A stretch of DNA of 64,000 bases. Source: Tridacna crocea. Its lineage: Eukaryota; Mollusca; Bivalvia; Cardiida; Cardiidae. The notes beneath the pieces are model-generated. The model had not been told where the DNA came from and ran no database searches. It worked only from the letters and a program-made list of their open reading frames with translations. Both the position numbers and the translations under genes were made by a program. Location: the NCBI GenBank assembly GCA_943736015.1, contig OX031061.1:18361290-18425289 (forward strand), read 5' to 3'. Positions 1 to 12,100 of the stretch are shown here, piece by piece; position 1 is the stretch's first letter, and each line of letters opens with the position of its first letter.

Positions 1-10
1 GTAAAATGCT

Positions 11-53
11 GTCTCGAATCAGCCTGCGCGGACTGTGCAGGCTGATCCGAGAC
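11..53. repeat. Palindromic repeat fragment (AGCCTGYGC type)
   Basis: A 16-base arm, GTCTCG then ATCAGCCTG, is mirrored by CAGGCTGAT then CGAGAC around a short spacer. The following bases (GACACTTTACGCAAATGGC...CCCTTTTTGCGTG) recur near 23440-23520, 30530-30610, 38890-38980 and 39040-39140, so this is one copy of a dispersed short palindromic repeat. No coding signal is visible. Confidence 0.6.
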
Positions 54-295
54 GACACTTTACGCAAATGGCCGAATGCCCCTTTTTGCGTGTTGCAGGC
101 AATATAGTGAAACGAGTTATGATCAGTGCTCACAGATGAGGCATCCATTCTTATTGACAGTTTGGACAGACTATATTACTGAACAGATCAGTACAAATCA
201 TTTTACACTCTGTACATGTATCAGCAAGGTAGGAACGTTCTTTATTTCACACTTATACTGTCAAGTACAGTGCATTCTCGCGATCGTTTTTTAGT

Positions 296-560
296 TGTAC
301 GGTCAGGTAGCAGGGGACTTGGAAACTTGTTCACGGCTGAGGTGAATCGTGCCGCCACCTCGGCTCTGGACTACAAATGTCTGTGCCAAGTTTGATGAAC
401 CTACGTCAATTCTGTGTCTAGTTATCACCCGGACAAGGTTTGGTCTATATATCAACATGTTGACGATCACTGTGACCTTGACATTTGACCGATTGATAAG
501 CTGAAGGCCATTGTGACCTTGACCTTTAAAATTGATTGTGATCATTAAAGTAACAATAGC
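296..560 (+). repeat. Pearl-like repeat fragment
   Basis: The segment opens with a GGTCAGGTAGCAGGGGACTT block shared with 8186-8228 and 23745-23792. It continues into one ~150 bp unit (TTGATGAACCT...GTGTCTAGTTATC...GTTTGGTCTATATATCAACATGTTGACG...GTGACCTTGACATTTGACC) that is the repeat unit of the array at 21395-22205. It is a single truncated copy. The 198-codon open frame on the minus strand over this region is repeat-derived. Confidence 0.65.
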
Positions 561-2280
561 GTCCAAATGTAAACAGTGGGAGCCGTTCAAAAGCAGTAGA
601 TTCATATTACACCATATAAAAGTATGTAAATTAATATGAGGTTGACGCTCTTTAAATGTGCGATTGGTCAAAGTTCCATTCGCTGACAGAAGAATTAAAT
701 TTAAATCTAGTACAAGTCCAACCAAGCCGACTAAATTTTTGTTTACATCGATGACCATGACGTAATGATCACGTGACAGCCTGAAACTAAGGTAAACGAA
801 AATACAAAATGGAGGACCGTGAAGGTTCAAATTCGACAGGGGAGCAAGTTTATTAACCGAATTCGCTGAAGTCTTGCAAAGGGCAATACAGCAGAACAAA
901 CGGGCGTCTATTTTAGAAATTGCTTTCGACTAAAAACCCCATGCAAATAAAAAGAATGAGCGAAAAGCCGGAAAACAGATGCGGATTTCAGTTCGCACGG
1001 AAACTAGTCCAAATATTTAGACGTACACATGCTTGTTTGCCGTTCAACATTTATTTTTCGGACATTTTACATTTTACTTTTCTTTTGCATGTTACGTCTA
1101 AACGGGCCCTACTTAGTTCTATGTAGCAAATTCGATTTCCTAAAATCCGGCATAATGGTGAAAAAGCACTCGAGTAAACATGATAGATAACTTAACTGGA
1201 TACAAAATTACTTTTCTGCCTCTGAAAAAGGGCCACATTCATGATATATTCATCTTGACTTCAATCGTGTAACTTTTTCAACACAAAAGCCGCCATGTTT
1301 ACAAGCATATTTCGGGTTAAATAAAAAAACGAATTTCCGACCGATTTTTTAACGAAATCCGATTAGCGCCCCCCCCCCTCCCCCCCTCCCCCCCGCAAAC
1401 CACGCACGGATTGTAACCTTAGATTTGGCAACCATTTTCTGAAGTTCTGTTTACCAAAATTATTTCGAAAACCCTAACATAAATTAATGTGAAATGCCTT
1501 TATAGTCATAGTCCCTACTTGAATCATGTATATATTCAACGATAATGTGTTCAACATATTCAGCCTTCGGTCTTGTGCCAGAAGCTGAATTTAAACATGG
1601 GAAAACCCGGCCTCATTGCGTGGCTTTATATATCCATTGGACAGTTCATGAAAAACATACCGTATACCAGAACTCAAGGAAAATGCTTCCTATCACCAGA
1701 AGTAACTGTTTGAATAACATAAATGAACTGTTCTAAGTCGATTAGCTCAGTTTTTGAAGCACGATGAACGGGACGGACTTGTGTAAAATTTGACGTATGT
1801 TGGTCTTCTCTTGACAGCAGCACTAGAATACCAGAAAATTTTTAAAAAATACACTTTTTGAAGTATTTCTGCTCCAGCAAATTTGTAAGAAAATCAAGTT
1901 GTGGAATTGAAATTCATGTAATAAATTTTGGCTACACGCGAACCCTCACGCCAAAAAAAAACATAATAAAGTGTCATGTTTTCCGTTGTCTCGTATAAAA
2001 TGACACTTATGCAGTAACTTGACACCCTTATTGACATTATTCTTCTCAAATCATGCGGAAATACGTATGCATAAATTTACAGACAAGAAAAATCGATTGC
2101 TGCAAAAAACGCAGAAACCCATGACACAACAGAATGTTCCGTTAGACTCAGCCCGATCAGAGACTTCAGACCGTTTTTTCAGCTTTTTAATTAAACAGAA
2201 AATTTTCATAATTATCTTGATCTAACAGACTTGTAAATATGCAGTTTAGAATCATTACTGTCAAACCCTCTAATTATGAA
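561..2280. other. Unassigned non-coding sequence
   Basis: No convincing exon or recognised repeat is visible. There is a poly-C tract at 1371-1396 and short AT-rich stretches. TGACGTAA and CACGTGAC near 757-776 sit just upstream of a short ATG frame (809) that stops after 15 codons, which is not enough for a gene call. Confidence 0.4.
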
Positions 2281-2284
2281 CTTA

Positions 2285-2345
2285 ACCACAGGTTATAGCT
2301 CAGGGGTTAAGTGTGTCCTGAGCGGAAATACCGGTTTCAGTTCCT
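2285..2345 (+). repeat. tRNA-derived SINE head, degenerate
   Basis: TTATAGCTCAGGGGTTAAG resembles a pol III A box, and GGTTTCAGTTCC about 30 bases on resembles a decayed B box. No acceptor or T-stem pairing survives, so it is read as a SINE remnant and not a tRNA gene. Confidence 0.4.
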
Positions 2346-3938
2346 TCTATCAATTTATTAGCAGTTGTGAAGAAGGACTAGGAATTTTCTTCAAAACTAC
2401 TTTATTATAAATAACCTGGAAAATATTCAGTGTCGTATTCAATGGGTTTCATTGCTATGGAACAGCTGTGGCGTGCAAAAAAACCCATGGCGTATCCATG
2501 ACGTATACGTTCTCCATGTCGTATTTTAGTAGGACTGGATGGAAATATTCACTCCAAGTAATAAGATCGATTGGTCTGGAAAAACGTCATAAAATACCAC
2601 TAAAACCGATCTTTCTTTTAAAAATATGCATACGCTCCTGTTTTGGTTGCAGTTCCTAAATTAACAGCAGTGAAACTATTGTTTGCATTTAAATAGGGGG
2701 TTCGTAAAAAGAAAGGTGACGTCTTTCACTTCATTGTGCCTGAGAAAACTGGGATGCATTTAGGGTTCAAAAACATACACCCCACGAAAACACATCGATC
2801 GACGATAGATCTTATTTCTCTTTAATGAAATGAAGCTTTTCAATACTTGCCAACGTTAAAGTTTACCTAAATAGTTGGAGCCTTACTGTCGCACGTTCAT
2901 TTATGTCCATGTCTTTATCTACGTAAAATAAGGCCATGCATATAAACGTCATAAAATCCTATATGTAACACTCAACCAATAATTCAAGAAACTCTTGAAT
3001 TATCACTCTATTCAACACACGTCCAAAAAGTATCAGGAACTCGGGTTGGACGGGAATCCGGCGAAATCGATTCAGAAAACGTGGGAACGAATCAGATTTG
3101 GGACGAGTTACTAGGACATTCTCTCGACGTTTCTTTCATTTATGAATAGTCTTAAAACTCGATAACCGTCTGTAATGGACCATTAAACGATTCAGTCCTT
3201 CTTTCTAGGCAAAATTATATTAGTGAATGAGGGTTGCCCCTTTCTGTAACACTTTGATGGAGGTAAAGGAATTTCGTTTAAAAAATTTCGCTTAGTTGCC
3301 GTTAACCCGCGATAACTACACATTTACATACATGTTTTACTTCAAAAACAGGGTAGTGTGAAATAAAAGCGGATTTAACTCATAAAACGTAAGTGTTTTA
3401 CAACCAAGTTTTTACTATTGGTTCAATATTGATTTATCTTGTTACCGATACCAGTTTCATTGGCCATTTTGCATTTTAAGTATCCAAATTTGATGCTCAA
3501 ACAGCGACAAGATTTGATGTCGGAGTTTGCTAAAGGAACCTATGAAGGGCCCGATAAGACCCTACGTACACGATGAATGTCAAAATGTGAAATAACGTAC
3601 GTAGGGTCTTATAAATAGGACTACACGGAAACCTGTTCACGATCGGTAAGTCACCTCCAAGGCTCCATTTACTATTGTTATAGAACATGAAGAACTTTTC
3701 GATCCATGAATATGGGATGGTTTGATAAAAATGATCATTTTTATGCATTATTCAGCACTCGATTGACCCATTTACTGTGCAGGTATTGCAAAGATTAAAT
3801 GTGCATAATTATGTCTGATCCTCGGATATTCCAGCCTCGTTGACCCAGTTTCGATTGATTCTAATGCATAGATAGTAACGTAATGCTTAAACCTGAGTTC
3901 AGAGGGTGCGGTTATACTCAAAACATGTTTATTTAGGG
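2346..3938. other. Unassigned non-coding sequence with one hairpin
   Basis: Mostly unique-looking AT-rich DNA with no exon signal. A perfect 16 bp inverted repeat (ATAAGACCCTACGTAC at 3554-3569 and its complement at 3597-3612) encloses a 27-base loop. No repeat partner was noticed elsewhere in the window. Confidence 0.4.
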
Positions 3939-4152
3939 TTGAACTCTTTACCAGACGACAAAATTTGAGCTCTGTCCAAATTTAAAGCATTTGCAAACAA
4001 CAATTTCAGTGTGGCTCAATTGATTAGGTAGAAAACATTGTGGGAGAATGAGAAAATGCTGGTTACCAGCATTTTCACTTTCTCTGCAATGTTTTTAAAA
4101 GGCTTTCTTTTCCAGGGGCGTCAAAAGTAGTGATTGAGTGGTAATGGGTTAA
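3939..4152 (+). mobile_element. TTAA-palindrome MITE, type A, forward
   Basis: The element runs from GAACTCTTTACCAGACGAC to GGTAATGGGTTAA. The palindrome has the apex GCTGGTTACCAGC (type A) at 4057-4069, with several mismatches in the outer arms, so it is an older copy. Confidence 0.75.
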
Positions 4153-4329
4153 TTATAGATCTAAATCTAGTCTAATGCCTAGTTCTAACGCCACTGAGAA
4201 ATGGCTTTGGAAAATTTTGAGCAGGATTATATTCTTATGTACATTGCATACATTACTTCTTGCAAGCTATGGGATACATACCAATGCAAATTTTATAGAT
4301 GAAAATTGAGGGAAAAGATTGATTGATTG

Positions 4330-4625
4330 TATGCTATTTAACACTTTTTCCAACATTATTTCAGTTATATTGTGACAGCCAGTGCACTTGTCCATGCTTT
4401 CCAGGAGTCTCTTTTACAAGTTGTCTGCACAATTTTCTTTCCAGGCCACTGGCTGTTATCCCATATAGCCATTGTCAAGACTATGGTCAGAGGTGGGAGA
4501 AGAATGAATCCTGTCACAAGGGACTATCATCAATCCACCGAAAGAAATTTTCTGAGCTTGGGATTGAACCCACGACCCGCTCTTTCTCAAGTGCTGCATG
4601 CTACTGACTAAGCTACTGTGGGTCG
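4330..4625 (-). mobile_element. tRNA-headed SINE
   Basis: Read on the minus strand it begins with a tRNA-like head: A box TAGCTTAGTCAGTAGCATG and B box GGGTTCAATCCC (plus strand 4560-4572). The body ends in AACATTATTTCAGT and CCAGTGCAC motifs, which recur at 5036-5110, 15290-15400 and 35514-35650. The shared body identifies a SINE family with a conserved central domain. Small open frames here are incidental. Confidence 0.65.
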
Positions 4626-5014
4626 GTTTGATGGAACAGAAACACTTCCAAGCTTTTAGCACTGTATATTACTAAGTCACTAGGCATACCCATGATAATG
4701 ACAAGGGGAAAGACTAGAATCAGGTTGCTGGTTTGTCCATAATTACTCTCAGATTTGTTAAGGGCTCTTCTTGGACAATTTTCAACTATTGTCCTTGCAG
4801 AAATAATGTATGTATGTAATTTTCATAACGATTTGTACACATAACGTTAGGTGGGACTACTGAAGGACTCCTTAATACATGTGGTACATGTAGTATGGCC
4901 CTTATGATTTTATTTTTCATCTGAACCAGAGATACAGCCACTGTTTGATTGTGTTGGAGGTTGTAGACCTACGTGTATCTAATTTTAATGAAATGTAAAG
5001 TCTATACTTCCTCT
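4626..5014. other. Unassigned non-coding sequence
   Basis: No exon, RNA gene or repeat could be recognised. Confidence 0.35.
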
Positions 5015-5275
5015 AATGTTGGTTGGTTGTATTGGAGTTTAACACCACTTTAACAGCTAAGGTCATATCATGGCGGTCAGTGATGCACATGTGTTTCCTG
5101 GCTTTCTCATACCACTACTAACACTACTTTCTTTCCAAAGCCACTGACTACTTTTCTCACATGCTTCAGCAGAGGTGAGAGGCGAAAGTACGCCAGAAAG
5201 AAAGTTTGCCTCAACTGGGTATCGAACTCACAACCACCAGGTCACACCACCGAGCCACCCGGGCGGGCCTCTTCT
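5015..5275 (-). mobile_element. tRNA-headed SINE, second copy
   Basis: On the minus strand the head has TGGCTCGGTGGTG (A-box-like) and GAGTTCGATACCC (B-box-like). The body carries the same TTTAACACCACTTT...GGTCATATCATGG domain as the copy at 4330-4625, but the head differs, suggesting a related subfamily. Confidence 0.65.
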
Positions 5276-5381
5276 AATGTGGAAGAACTCTTAAGAAACA
5301 CCTCTAAAACCTGATGTGTAGGTCACTTTCATTTCCCCAGTCATTTTCATGTAACCAAAGAGTTTAACCTTCATAAAATGT

Positions 5382-5601
5382 TTAACCCTTTACCATACAA
5401 ACCCTACTTTTAACGACCCTGAGAAAGAAAAATTTTGAAAACATTGCTGGAAAAGGAGAAAATGCTGGTAACCAGCATTTTCTCCTTTTCCTGCAATGTT
5501 TTCTAACCTGATGGAAGCAAATTTCAATTCTTGACTTTGTCGTCTGCAAGTGCTTTCAGTTTGAACCAGTCTAAAATTTTTGTCGTTTGGTAAAGGGTTA
5601 A
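5382..5601 (-). mobile_element. TTAA-palindrome MITE, type A, reverse
   Basis: TTAA at 5382-5385 and 5598-5601 bound the copy. The left end reads CCCTTTACCATACAA and the right end GTCGTTTGGTAAAGGG. The apex is GCTGGTAACCAGC, the complement of the forward orientation. Confidence 0.85.
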
Positions 5602-6590
5602 ACAATATTTGGAGCTCTCACTTGTTTTGTAATTGATATTTCAGAGTACAGAGGGAACTATTTTGCAATTCTCTGGCCAATGCGAATGGATCCTCCGACA
5701 GAGTGATACACAAACAGAATCATACTATGAAGATGCAGATTAGCCTTGGTTTCTGACTCTTTCATCATTCCATTCCAGTAGACACAGAATTTGGCCATCT
5801 TCTTTCAGGTAACTTAATTAGGTAAAACATAATGAATGAATGAATGAATGAATGTTGTTTTATGGCACATCGACAGCTTTGATTAGGTAAAACAGATTTT
5901 ATTTCAAAAGCCATATTTTTATTTACGTGACTGGTTAGTGAAAATTGAATGTATGTATTACCGTTTCAGTGGTTCACCTCTACCCAAACTCACAAGCCAT
6001 CTACCCAGAGAACCATTGTAGATACAAGATTACTTGTATACTGTAAAAAGATTTTGCTGTCTCATCTTGATCTTGAATGAACCCATCATTATAGACTGGG
6101 TTAAAAATGGAGTGGAATTCTTAAAAATGTTCTGTAGGACAAAGTAGACAATTGAGATAAGTACTGCTGTTCTTGTGTGACTGAATTTGGTATTGTCACC
6201 TAGGGCTATACAGTCCTTCTATACCATGTGACATTAGTAATGTCCTGATTTTTATTCAGCTGAACAGCTCTAAAGGGCTTCAGGATTACTTCATGACTCA
6301 ATGGTTAATTTAATGCATAATACAAGTAATCCATGACTACAAATCAGTTCTCTCTGGGTTTTGTTGGGATGTCCATGTGCATGTTACTTCAGATATTGGT
6401 AAAAGTAAAAACTCCAGAAATTAAGAATATTATAGTTTATCAAATTGGTATGACTGATATCATGTTGAAAGTTACACAAATGCATCACTCATTCAGTCAA
6501 GCCTGGCTTCATTTACAAAAGTGTCGTCGATTTTAGTGAAAGATGATGCATTACATTGTTAATTAAAGGTAGCTCAGACTATGAAAATTG
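5602..6590. other. Unassigned sequence with AATG microsatellite
   Basis: A (GAAT)n tract lies at 5831-5853, next to a TTTTATGGCACATCGACAGC fragment that looks SINE-derived. The remainder shows no gene or recognised repeat. Confidence 0.4.
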
Positions 6591-6596
6591 TCCTTT

Positions 6597-6726
6597 ATAG
6601 GGTAGAAAACATGGTGGGAAAAGGAGAAAATGCTGGTTACCAGCATTTTCTCCTTTTCCCACAATGTTTTCTAAAGGCATCTGTCTCAGGGTTGTCAGAA
6701 GTAGGGAGTGTGTGGTAATGGGTTGA
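6597..6726 (+). mobile_element. TTAA-palindrome MITE, type A, 5'-truncated
   Basis: The left third is missing. The palindrome around 6652 is nearly perfect and the right end GTGGTAATGGGTT is kept, so the loss followed insertion. Confidence 0.75.
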
Positions 6727-6744
6727 ACAAAGCCAGTTTTGACT

Positions 6745-6969
6745 TTAACCCTGTTCCAAACGACAAATTTTGGACTCTTCCAAACTGAAAGAGTTTGCAG
6801 ACGACAATTTTAGATTTTGAGAAAATGGCAGAAAGTTCTCAAAAAGGGTAGAAAACACTGTGGAAAAAGAGAAATTGCTCGTTATGAGCAATTTCTCCTT
6901 TTCCCACAGTTTTTTAAAGACTTTTACTGCAGACATGTAAAAACCAGGACTTGTTTGGGAAAGGGTTAA
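6745..6969 (+). mobile_element. TTAA-palindrome MITE, type B, forward
   Basis: TTAA flanks both ends (6745-6748, 6966-6969). The apex reads ATTGCTCGTTATGAGCAAT instead of the type A apex, and the arms carry CACTGTGG. The left arm has the type B diagnostic block GAGAAAATGGCAGAAAGTTC. Confidence 0.8.
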
Positions 6970-7920
6970 ATAATGTATGGAAAGTATTGTGAAGATGACA
7001 ATATGTTGGTTTTATGATCAATGCAAGTGCAGTTTGATGGCAAAAAACCCCCGTTTTTTGAAATCAGGTAAAAGAAACCAAAGGACTGAGGGACATGGCA
7101 ACTTTTGACCTACTTTTAAACTCCATTTTCTGCCATTAACTAACACTTACACAGGCTGCAAAATAACAGATTGTCACCTTCCATAATTTCCATACTTCTG
7201 TTATTATTCAAATTTAGATGCATTTTAAGACCTACTTCGTGTACTTTTGCTGCCATTGGGGCACTATGACATACCCCAACTCCTTGCTAGTACAAACAAC
7301 ATGTGAAGTAAATTAGTAAAGGGTTGGAGATGCACCAACAATCCAACAGTCCAATTATAATTATGCTGGATATTATGCTGGAGGTTATTCTGTCGTCAAA
7401 TGGAATGAAGTGGAGTATAAAAACACCCATTTCAATAATTCCATTTTTTTTCTTCCCCAGATTTTCATATTGAGATGAATTGAAAAAGAGATTATGATTT
7501 TTTTTTTTATTTTTAGGGTATACAGCAGAACAATCAAATTTCCAAAGACCTATTCTGTGGTGTTGCTGAAGAATATGTAGCATAGGAATATTTGGCCTTC
7601 CGTATGCTTGTTACAATATATAACTGGCCACTTTAGATGACAGTTCATACAAGGACAGATATGTTTCATGCAATAAGCAAGGCAATAAGGTGTAAATATT
7701 AGTTTATAATTTTAAATACATTATATAATCACAATAAGAATTCGTAGACAAAAAATAAAATACATTCATACATAAGAATTATTTAGTAATTCTAATAATG
7801 AAAATGATTTCAAGGCATTTTTGCAAATGGAAGAATTGCTGGTAACCAATATTTCTTTTCCCTTTTTCAAAACATTAACATCTCTTTCAGAAAAAAAATC
7901 ATATCATTTCAGCTATGTCT
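6970..7920. other. Unassigned sequence with a decayed MITE
   Basis: Mostly AT-rich unique DNA, including poly-T near 7500. A faint MITE palindrome (GAATTGCTGGTAACCAATATTTC) is visible near 7830-7870. No exon was recognised. Confidence 0.4.
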
Positions 7921-7934
7921 AATTTCTCATCTGC

Positions 7935-8140
7935 AAATGTTATCAATTCCGAACTTTTACAGCTTTTTGATAACATTGTGGAAAAAGGAGAAAATGCTGG
8001 TAACCAGCATTTTTACCTTTTCCCACATTTTCTACTCTATTAATGACAAATTTCATCATTTGAACCATTTTTCAATTGTCGTCTGCAAATGCTTTCAATT
8101 TGGACAAGTCTATTATTTTGCTTATGTGGTAAAGAGTTAA
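7935..8140 (-). mobile_element. TTAA-palindrome MITE, type A, reverse
   Basis: Left end eroded. The palindrome at about 7973-8032 and the right end TGGTAAAGAGTTAA (TTAA 8137-8140) are clear. Confidence 0.75.
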
Positions 8141-8185
8141 CAAACGTCAGAATGATAAAACTTTGCAGTCTAATAAATTTGTTTT

Positions 8186-8228
8186 GCGGTCAGGTGGTAG
8201 GGAACTTGGAAACATGCTCTGACCGTAG
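8186..8228 (+). repeat. Shared GGTCAGGTGG block
   Basis: GCGGTCAGGTGGTAGGGAAC and the following bases match blocks at 296-341 and (reverse) 23745-23792, each in a different surrounding sequence. Confidence 0.55.
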
Positions 8229-8299
8229 AACTAATAATGTTTCAAGTGGTACAAAATGCTCCGACAAACAAAAATCAAATATTTACTGGAGAACAACAA

Positions 8300-8530
8300 T
8301 TAACTCTTTCCCAAACGACAGAGTCTGGACTCTTCCAAACCAAAAGAGTTTGCAGACGACAATTTTAGATTTGGAGAAAATGGCAGAAAATTCTCAAAAA
8401 GGGTAGAAAACTCTGGGAAAAGGAGAAATTGCTTGTTACGGGCAATTTCTCCTTTCCGGAATTCCCAGTGTTTTCATAAGACTTTTAATGCAGACATGTA
8501 GAAATAAGGGCTTGTTTGGGAAAGGGTCAA
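8300..8530 (+). mobile_element. TTAA-palindrome MITE, type B, forward
   Basis: Left TTAA at 8300-8303. Right end GGGAAAGGGTCAA with a decayed TTAA. The apex is GAAATTGCTTGTTACGGGCAATTTC, with an extra GGAATT interruption in the right arm. Confidence 0.8.
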
Positions 8531-8534
8531 GTGT

Positions 8535-8741
8535 TTTCTAAATTGAAATTTTTTGCTGATGAAAAAGTAACTGAGATAATAAAAGTCTCTTTAAAAGGGT
8601 AGAAAGGAATAAGACGAAAATGCTGGCTACCAACATTTTCTCCTTTTCCCACAGGCTGCATTTGACCAACATTTTGTCAATGTTTGCATAGAGGGTCTTT
8701 CTCCAGGTTGTTAAAACTTATATTGTTTTCAAAAGGGTTAA
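8535..8741 (+). mobile_element. TTAA-palindrome MITE, degenerate, forward
   Basis: It lies directly downstream of the type B copy. Only the apex (GAAAATGCTGGCTACCAACATTTTC) and the right end AAAAGGGTTAA are well kept. Confidence 0.6.
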
Positions 8742-9165
8742 AATGATGTTTCTTTTACATCTGTTTCGTTTACTAGTATCCTTTGCAAAGTCTTTAAAAT
8801 TTTCAGGTTTTTCCACCCTGCCCCATGAACAAAATCCAAATTGTGTTCAAGAGTTACAGAGGGTCGATTCCTTTTCCAATGACACTTAATATACATTGGC
8901 AGTAAATTGAAAAAAACCGAGGATGTGACGGTGCATGTACATCCGCCACAGCCTTTTGGTTAATTTGATGTTTTAAATATTGTTCTAAATATAAACTGTA
9001 GCTGGAGCTAAAGAGGTACATGTAGTTTCAATGAATATGTAACCTCCTCTAACTCTTTTGCCAAAAATATCTGTAACTGACCAAGTAAACATGAGTAAGT
9101 GTTCTGCTCCTCCTATACACTTGAAATACTGTTGAAAATAGAGTTATTGCATTGCACCACAAATC
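8742..9165. other. Unassigned non-coding sequence
   Basis: Nothing recognised between the last MITE and the start of the unclassified element at 9166. Confidence 0.35.
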
Positions 9166-12100
9166 AAATATAATTTCTTACGTTTGAGGAACGAATTAGA
9201 AGGAAATTATTTTCCCTTGTTCGATGACGCTTCGATATGTACGTGTAGGGCATGAAGCACGGGATTCATGATAGGCAGGTTGTACACGTAGTTGGTACAA
9301 GGTTCATTCAGCTTTGAGAGGGCAACGCGTACAGACGATTTTTCTCTTTGTACCTGTTTGTTGGTTTTTTACTTCGGGGAAATGACGATAACCGGCAGAG
9401 TTCATACTAGCACTTCGATTACAGTGAAGCTTCTTTGCCGAATAGGAGTGTTTTAAGATTTGCAGCACCATCTGTGAAGCAGAAGAGTATATGTTTTGCA
9501 AGAGATAGAGAGTATTCATAAGATAAGTATTAACATTACGATTTCTTACGATTAATTACGATTTTTTATTAATGTACAGTTGCTTCCATTGGCAAAGGTT
9601 ATTTTCTTTTTATGTTCTATTTTATTACATGTTTATTTTTTCAGTTCACAAGACAAAATTAGATATTAGCATTTAATATAATTATTCTATTGTCATTTAT
9701 GACTCACTATCTGACTTTTCAGAATGACGATGGACGTATAACAGAGGATAGGCAGCACTTCTTTAGTGTATGGCTTGTGAGAAATAATCGCCTGCTTCAT
9801 ATCTGGTTTTTGGTGGGGTAACACTTCTGGCGTGATGCCTTTACACAGGTCGGAATGGCTAGATGCAAGATAGCAGGCAAATACTGAAAAGTGCCAGAGA
9901 AGTAGAAAAACAAACAGATAAGTAGAATTAATTTGTTTAAACTATGAATGTTCAGATAGTAATAAAGCTATTACGTAATTATGTTTAATTCGATACAAAG
10001 TACGGTGTTTGGCGATCAGAACGTCGTGGGTAAAGGGGTGTCTGTCTTAAGAATTGCTGGCAAAGGGTCAGTTACAATAATTGAAGTTGTAACGAATAGT
10101 CTTTTAATGTATCATTTCATTTTACCAAGTTAATTATGCTTCATGCTAAACATGGTATAGTTGGTTGTGAGATGAAAAAAAAAAAAAGGCATTGCTGTTC
10201 AGTGACAAAATTAGATATTAGTATTGAACATATTTCATTGACATTTATGATACAATGTTTTTGTCGGAATTCTGATTGACAAATAATTACGTCTGCTTCA
10301 TATTTGGCATGTGCAGTGGGCCATATGTATATATACAGTATATAAGAGTATCATACTATAATGGGGCAAGGAGCCTCTGCTTTAATATTTGCTGGCGAGG
10401 TATGTTTCTCGTTGTGGCGTTTGTTATAATACTCTATTTTAGAGTACCACATTGCAGTGGGTGAAGGCTTGGCTGCTTTAAAAATATACTGGCGAGGTGT
10501 GAGTCTCGTCGTGGTGTTTGCCGTATTGGGTTTTAGAGCACTGGGGTGTAGTTACGTTGTTTGTGCTGTTGCCATGATGAATAGCTCTATAGCAATAAGG
10601 AGGAGTTCAGTCCATTGTGAAACTGGATAGTTATGATTAGTGAACTATATAGCACTGTTTTCTACATTTTCTTTTTATTTTCATGTAATACTGAAGCGTA
10701 ATGCAAATTAGCAAAATGGATTCCGTGTGCACTGGCACTTACTGTTTGTGTTTTACGGGAATTAATTAACGTTATTACTGCATTGTAAGGTTTGGTTTTA
10801 CGCTTTATGTATATTGCAATAATGGTTTGTTTATTGGTTCGTGTGCATTTTATTGCGTAGGGTGTTGTGTGTGCAGTTGCTTGTCAGGTATGTCTGCTTG
10901 GTGGCACTGAATACTCATGTACTCGTGCATTGAAGCGTTTGGATTTCATGTTTTGTGTACATACTAGAACGAGAGATGGTTCTGATGAAAATGAAAACAT
11001 GCAAGGAGATGGTGCGAAGTGAAATTGAGCGGCTACAAAATGTGGCTTTTATATCACGGAGAGGTTATGTTGTGTGAGGTAGTACTTGTAAGGTTGGGCA
11101 TTCTTTGGTACTTTGAGGTACTGGGTTATGTGGCCGGTTGGCCCAAGTCCGAAAACTTAGTGATGTAAATTAGTACCTGCGCCAAATGCAATCCATAATC
11201 GGCTCAGTAACGCATCAAGAAAGATCTCTGGATACTTGTTTGGTTCAATTTCAGATTAAATTGTGAATAAGAATCTTTTATGATATAAATGACCAATGTA
11301 GTACTGGATCGATTTGGAATGAAAGAGTGAACTGTACAACTTATTCCCATATTGATTTTATAGATGCACAAGTCTAATTGCATGATAGAAATATGTAATG
11401 TAAAAAAAAAAAAAAAAAAAAAGTCATGTTAATTCGGTATGATGATTTACCAATTTCAAAGAGTATTACACTATGTGAAAGAATGGAAGTGGGTTGTTTG
11501 GGAACAAAGATTTAGATCTCAGAAAGCTGGCTTCATATGTAGAATTTTGATTAAATCCGTTTCTATAAGGAATACATGGATTGGATTTTGCACAACGTTG
11601 TGTTTTTTTAAGTATGCACAGCAGCACATTGCTCATACAATACGAAATGATTGGGTAGAAGTGAGAGCTTCTGAATTTGAATAATCAGCGCAGAAGGATT
11701 TGGTCTTTCTATCAATAAAGGAAAGAAATTTCGATTTTTTAAAGATTATATGAGGTTAATACTATGCGCACGGTGGTGCTTCTTAGATATGCATTGTAGC
11801 ACTTTGTTAGTATATTACGAACGGTTTGGGTAGCAGTAAGAGCTTCTGAATTTAAGTCATCAGTACAGAAAGCTTTGGTCTCTCTTGGATAAATGTAAGA
11901 AATTCCGATTTTTTGAGGATTATATGAAGTTTATACTATGCGCATCGTGGCGCTTTTTAGATGTGCGCTGTAGCACATTGTTCGTATTTTACGAACAGAC
12001 TGGGTAGAAGTGAGAGCTTCTGAGTTGGAGTCATGAGTGCAGAAAGCTTTGGTCTTTCTGAAATAAAGTAAAGAAATTTAGATTTTTTGAAGACTATATG

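Noticed and set aside
809..856. ATG in good context downstream of TGACGTAA and CACGTGAC motifs
   Set aside because: The frame stops after 15 codons and the only GT (GAGCAA-GTTTAT) is a weak donor with no partner exon.
303..899. 198-codon open frame on the minus strand, the longest in the window
   Set aside because: It runs through a pearl-like repeat unit (TGACCTTGACATTTGACC), has no recognisable domain and no splice or promoter context.
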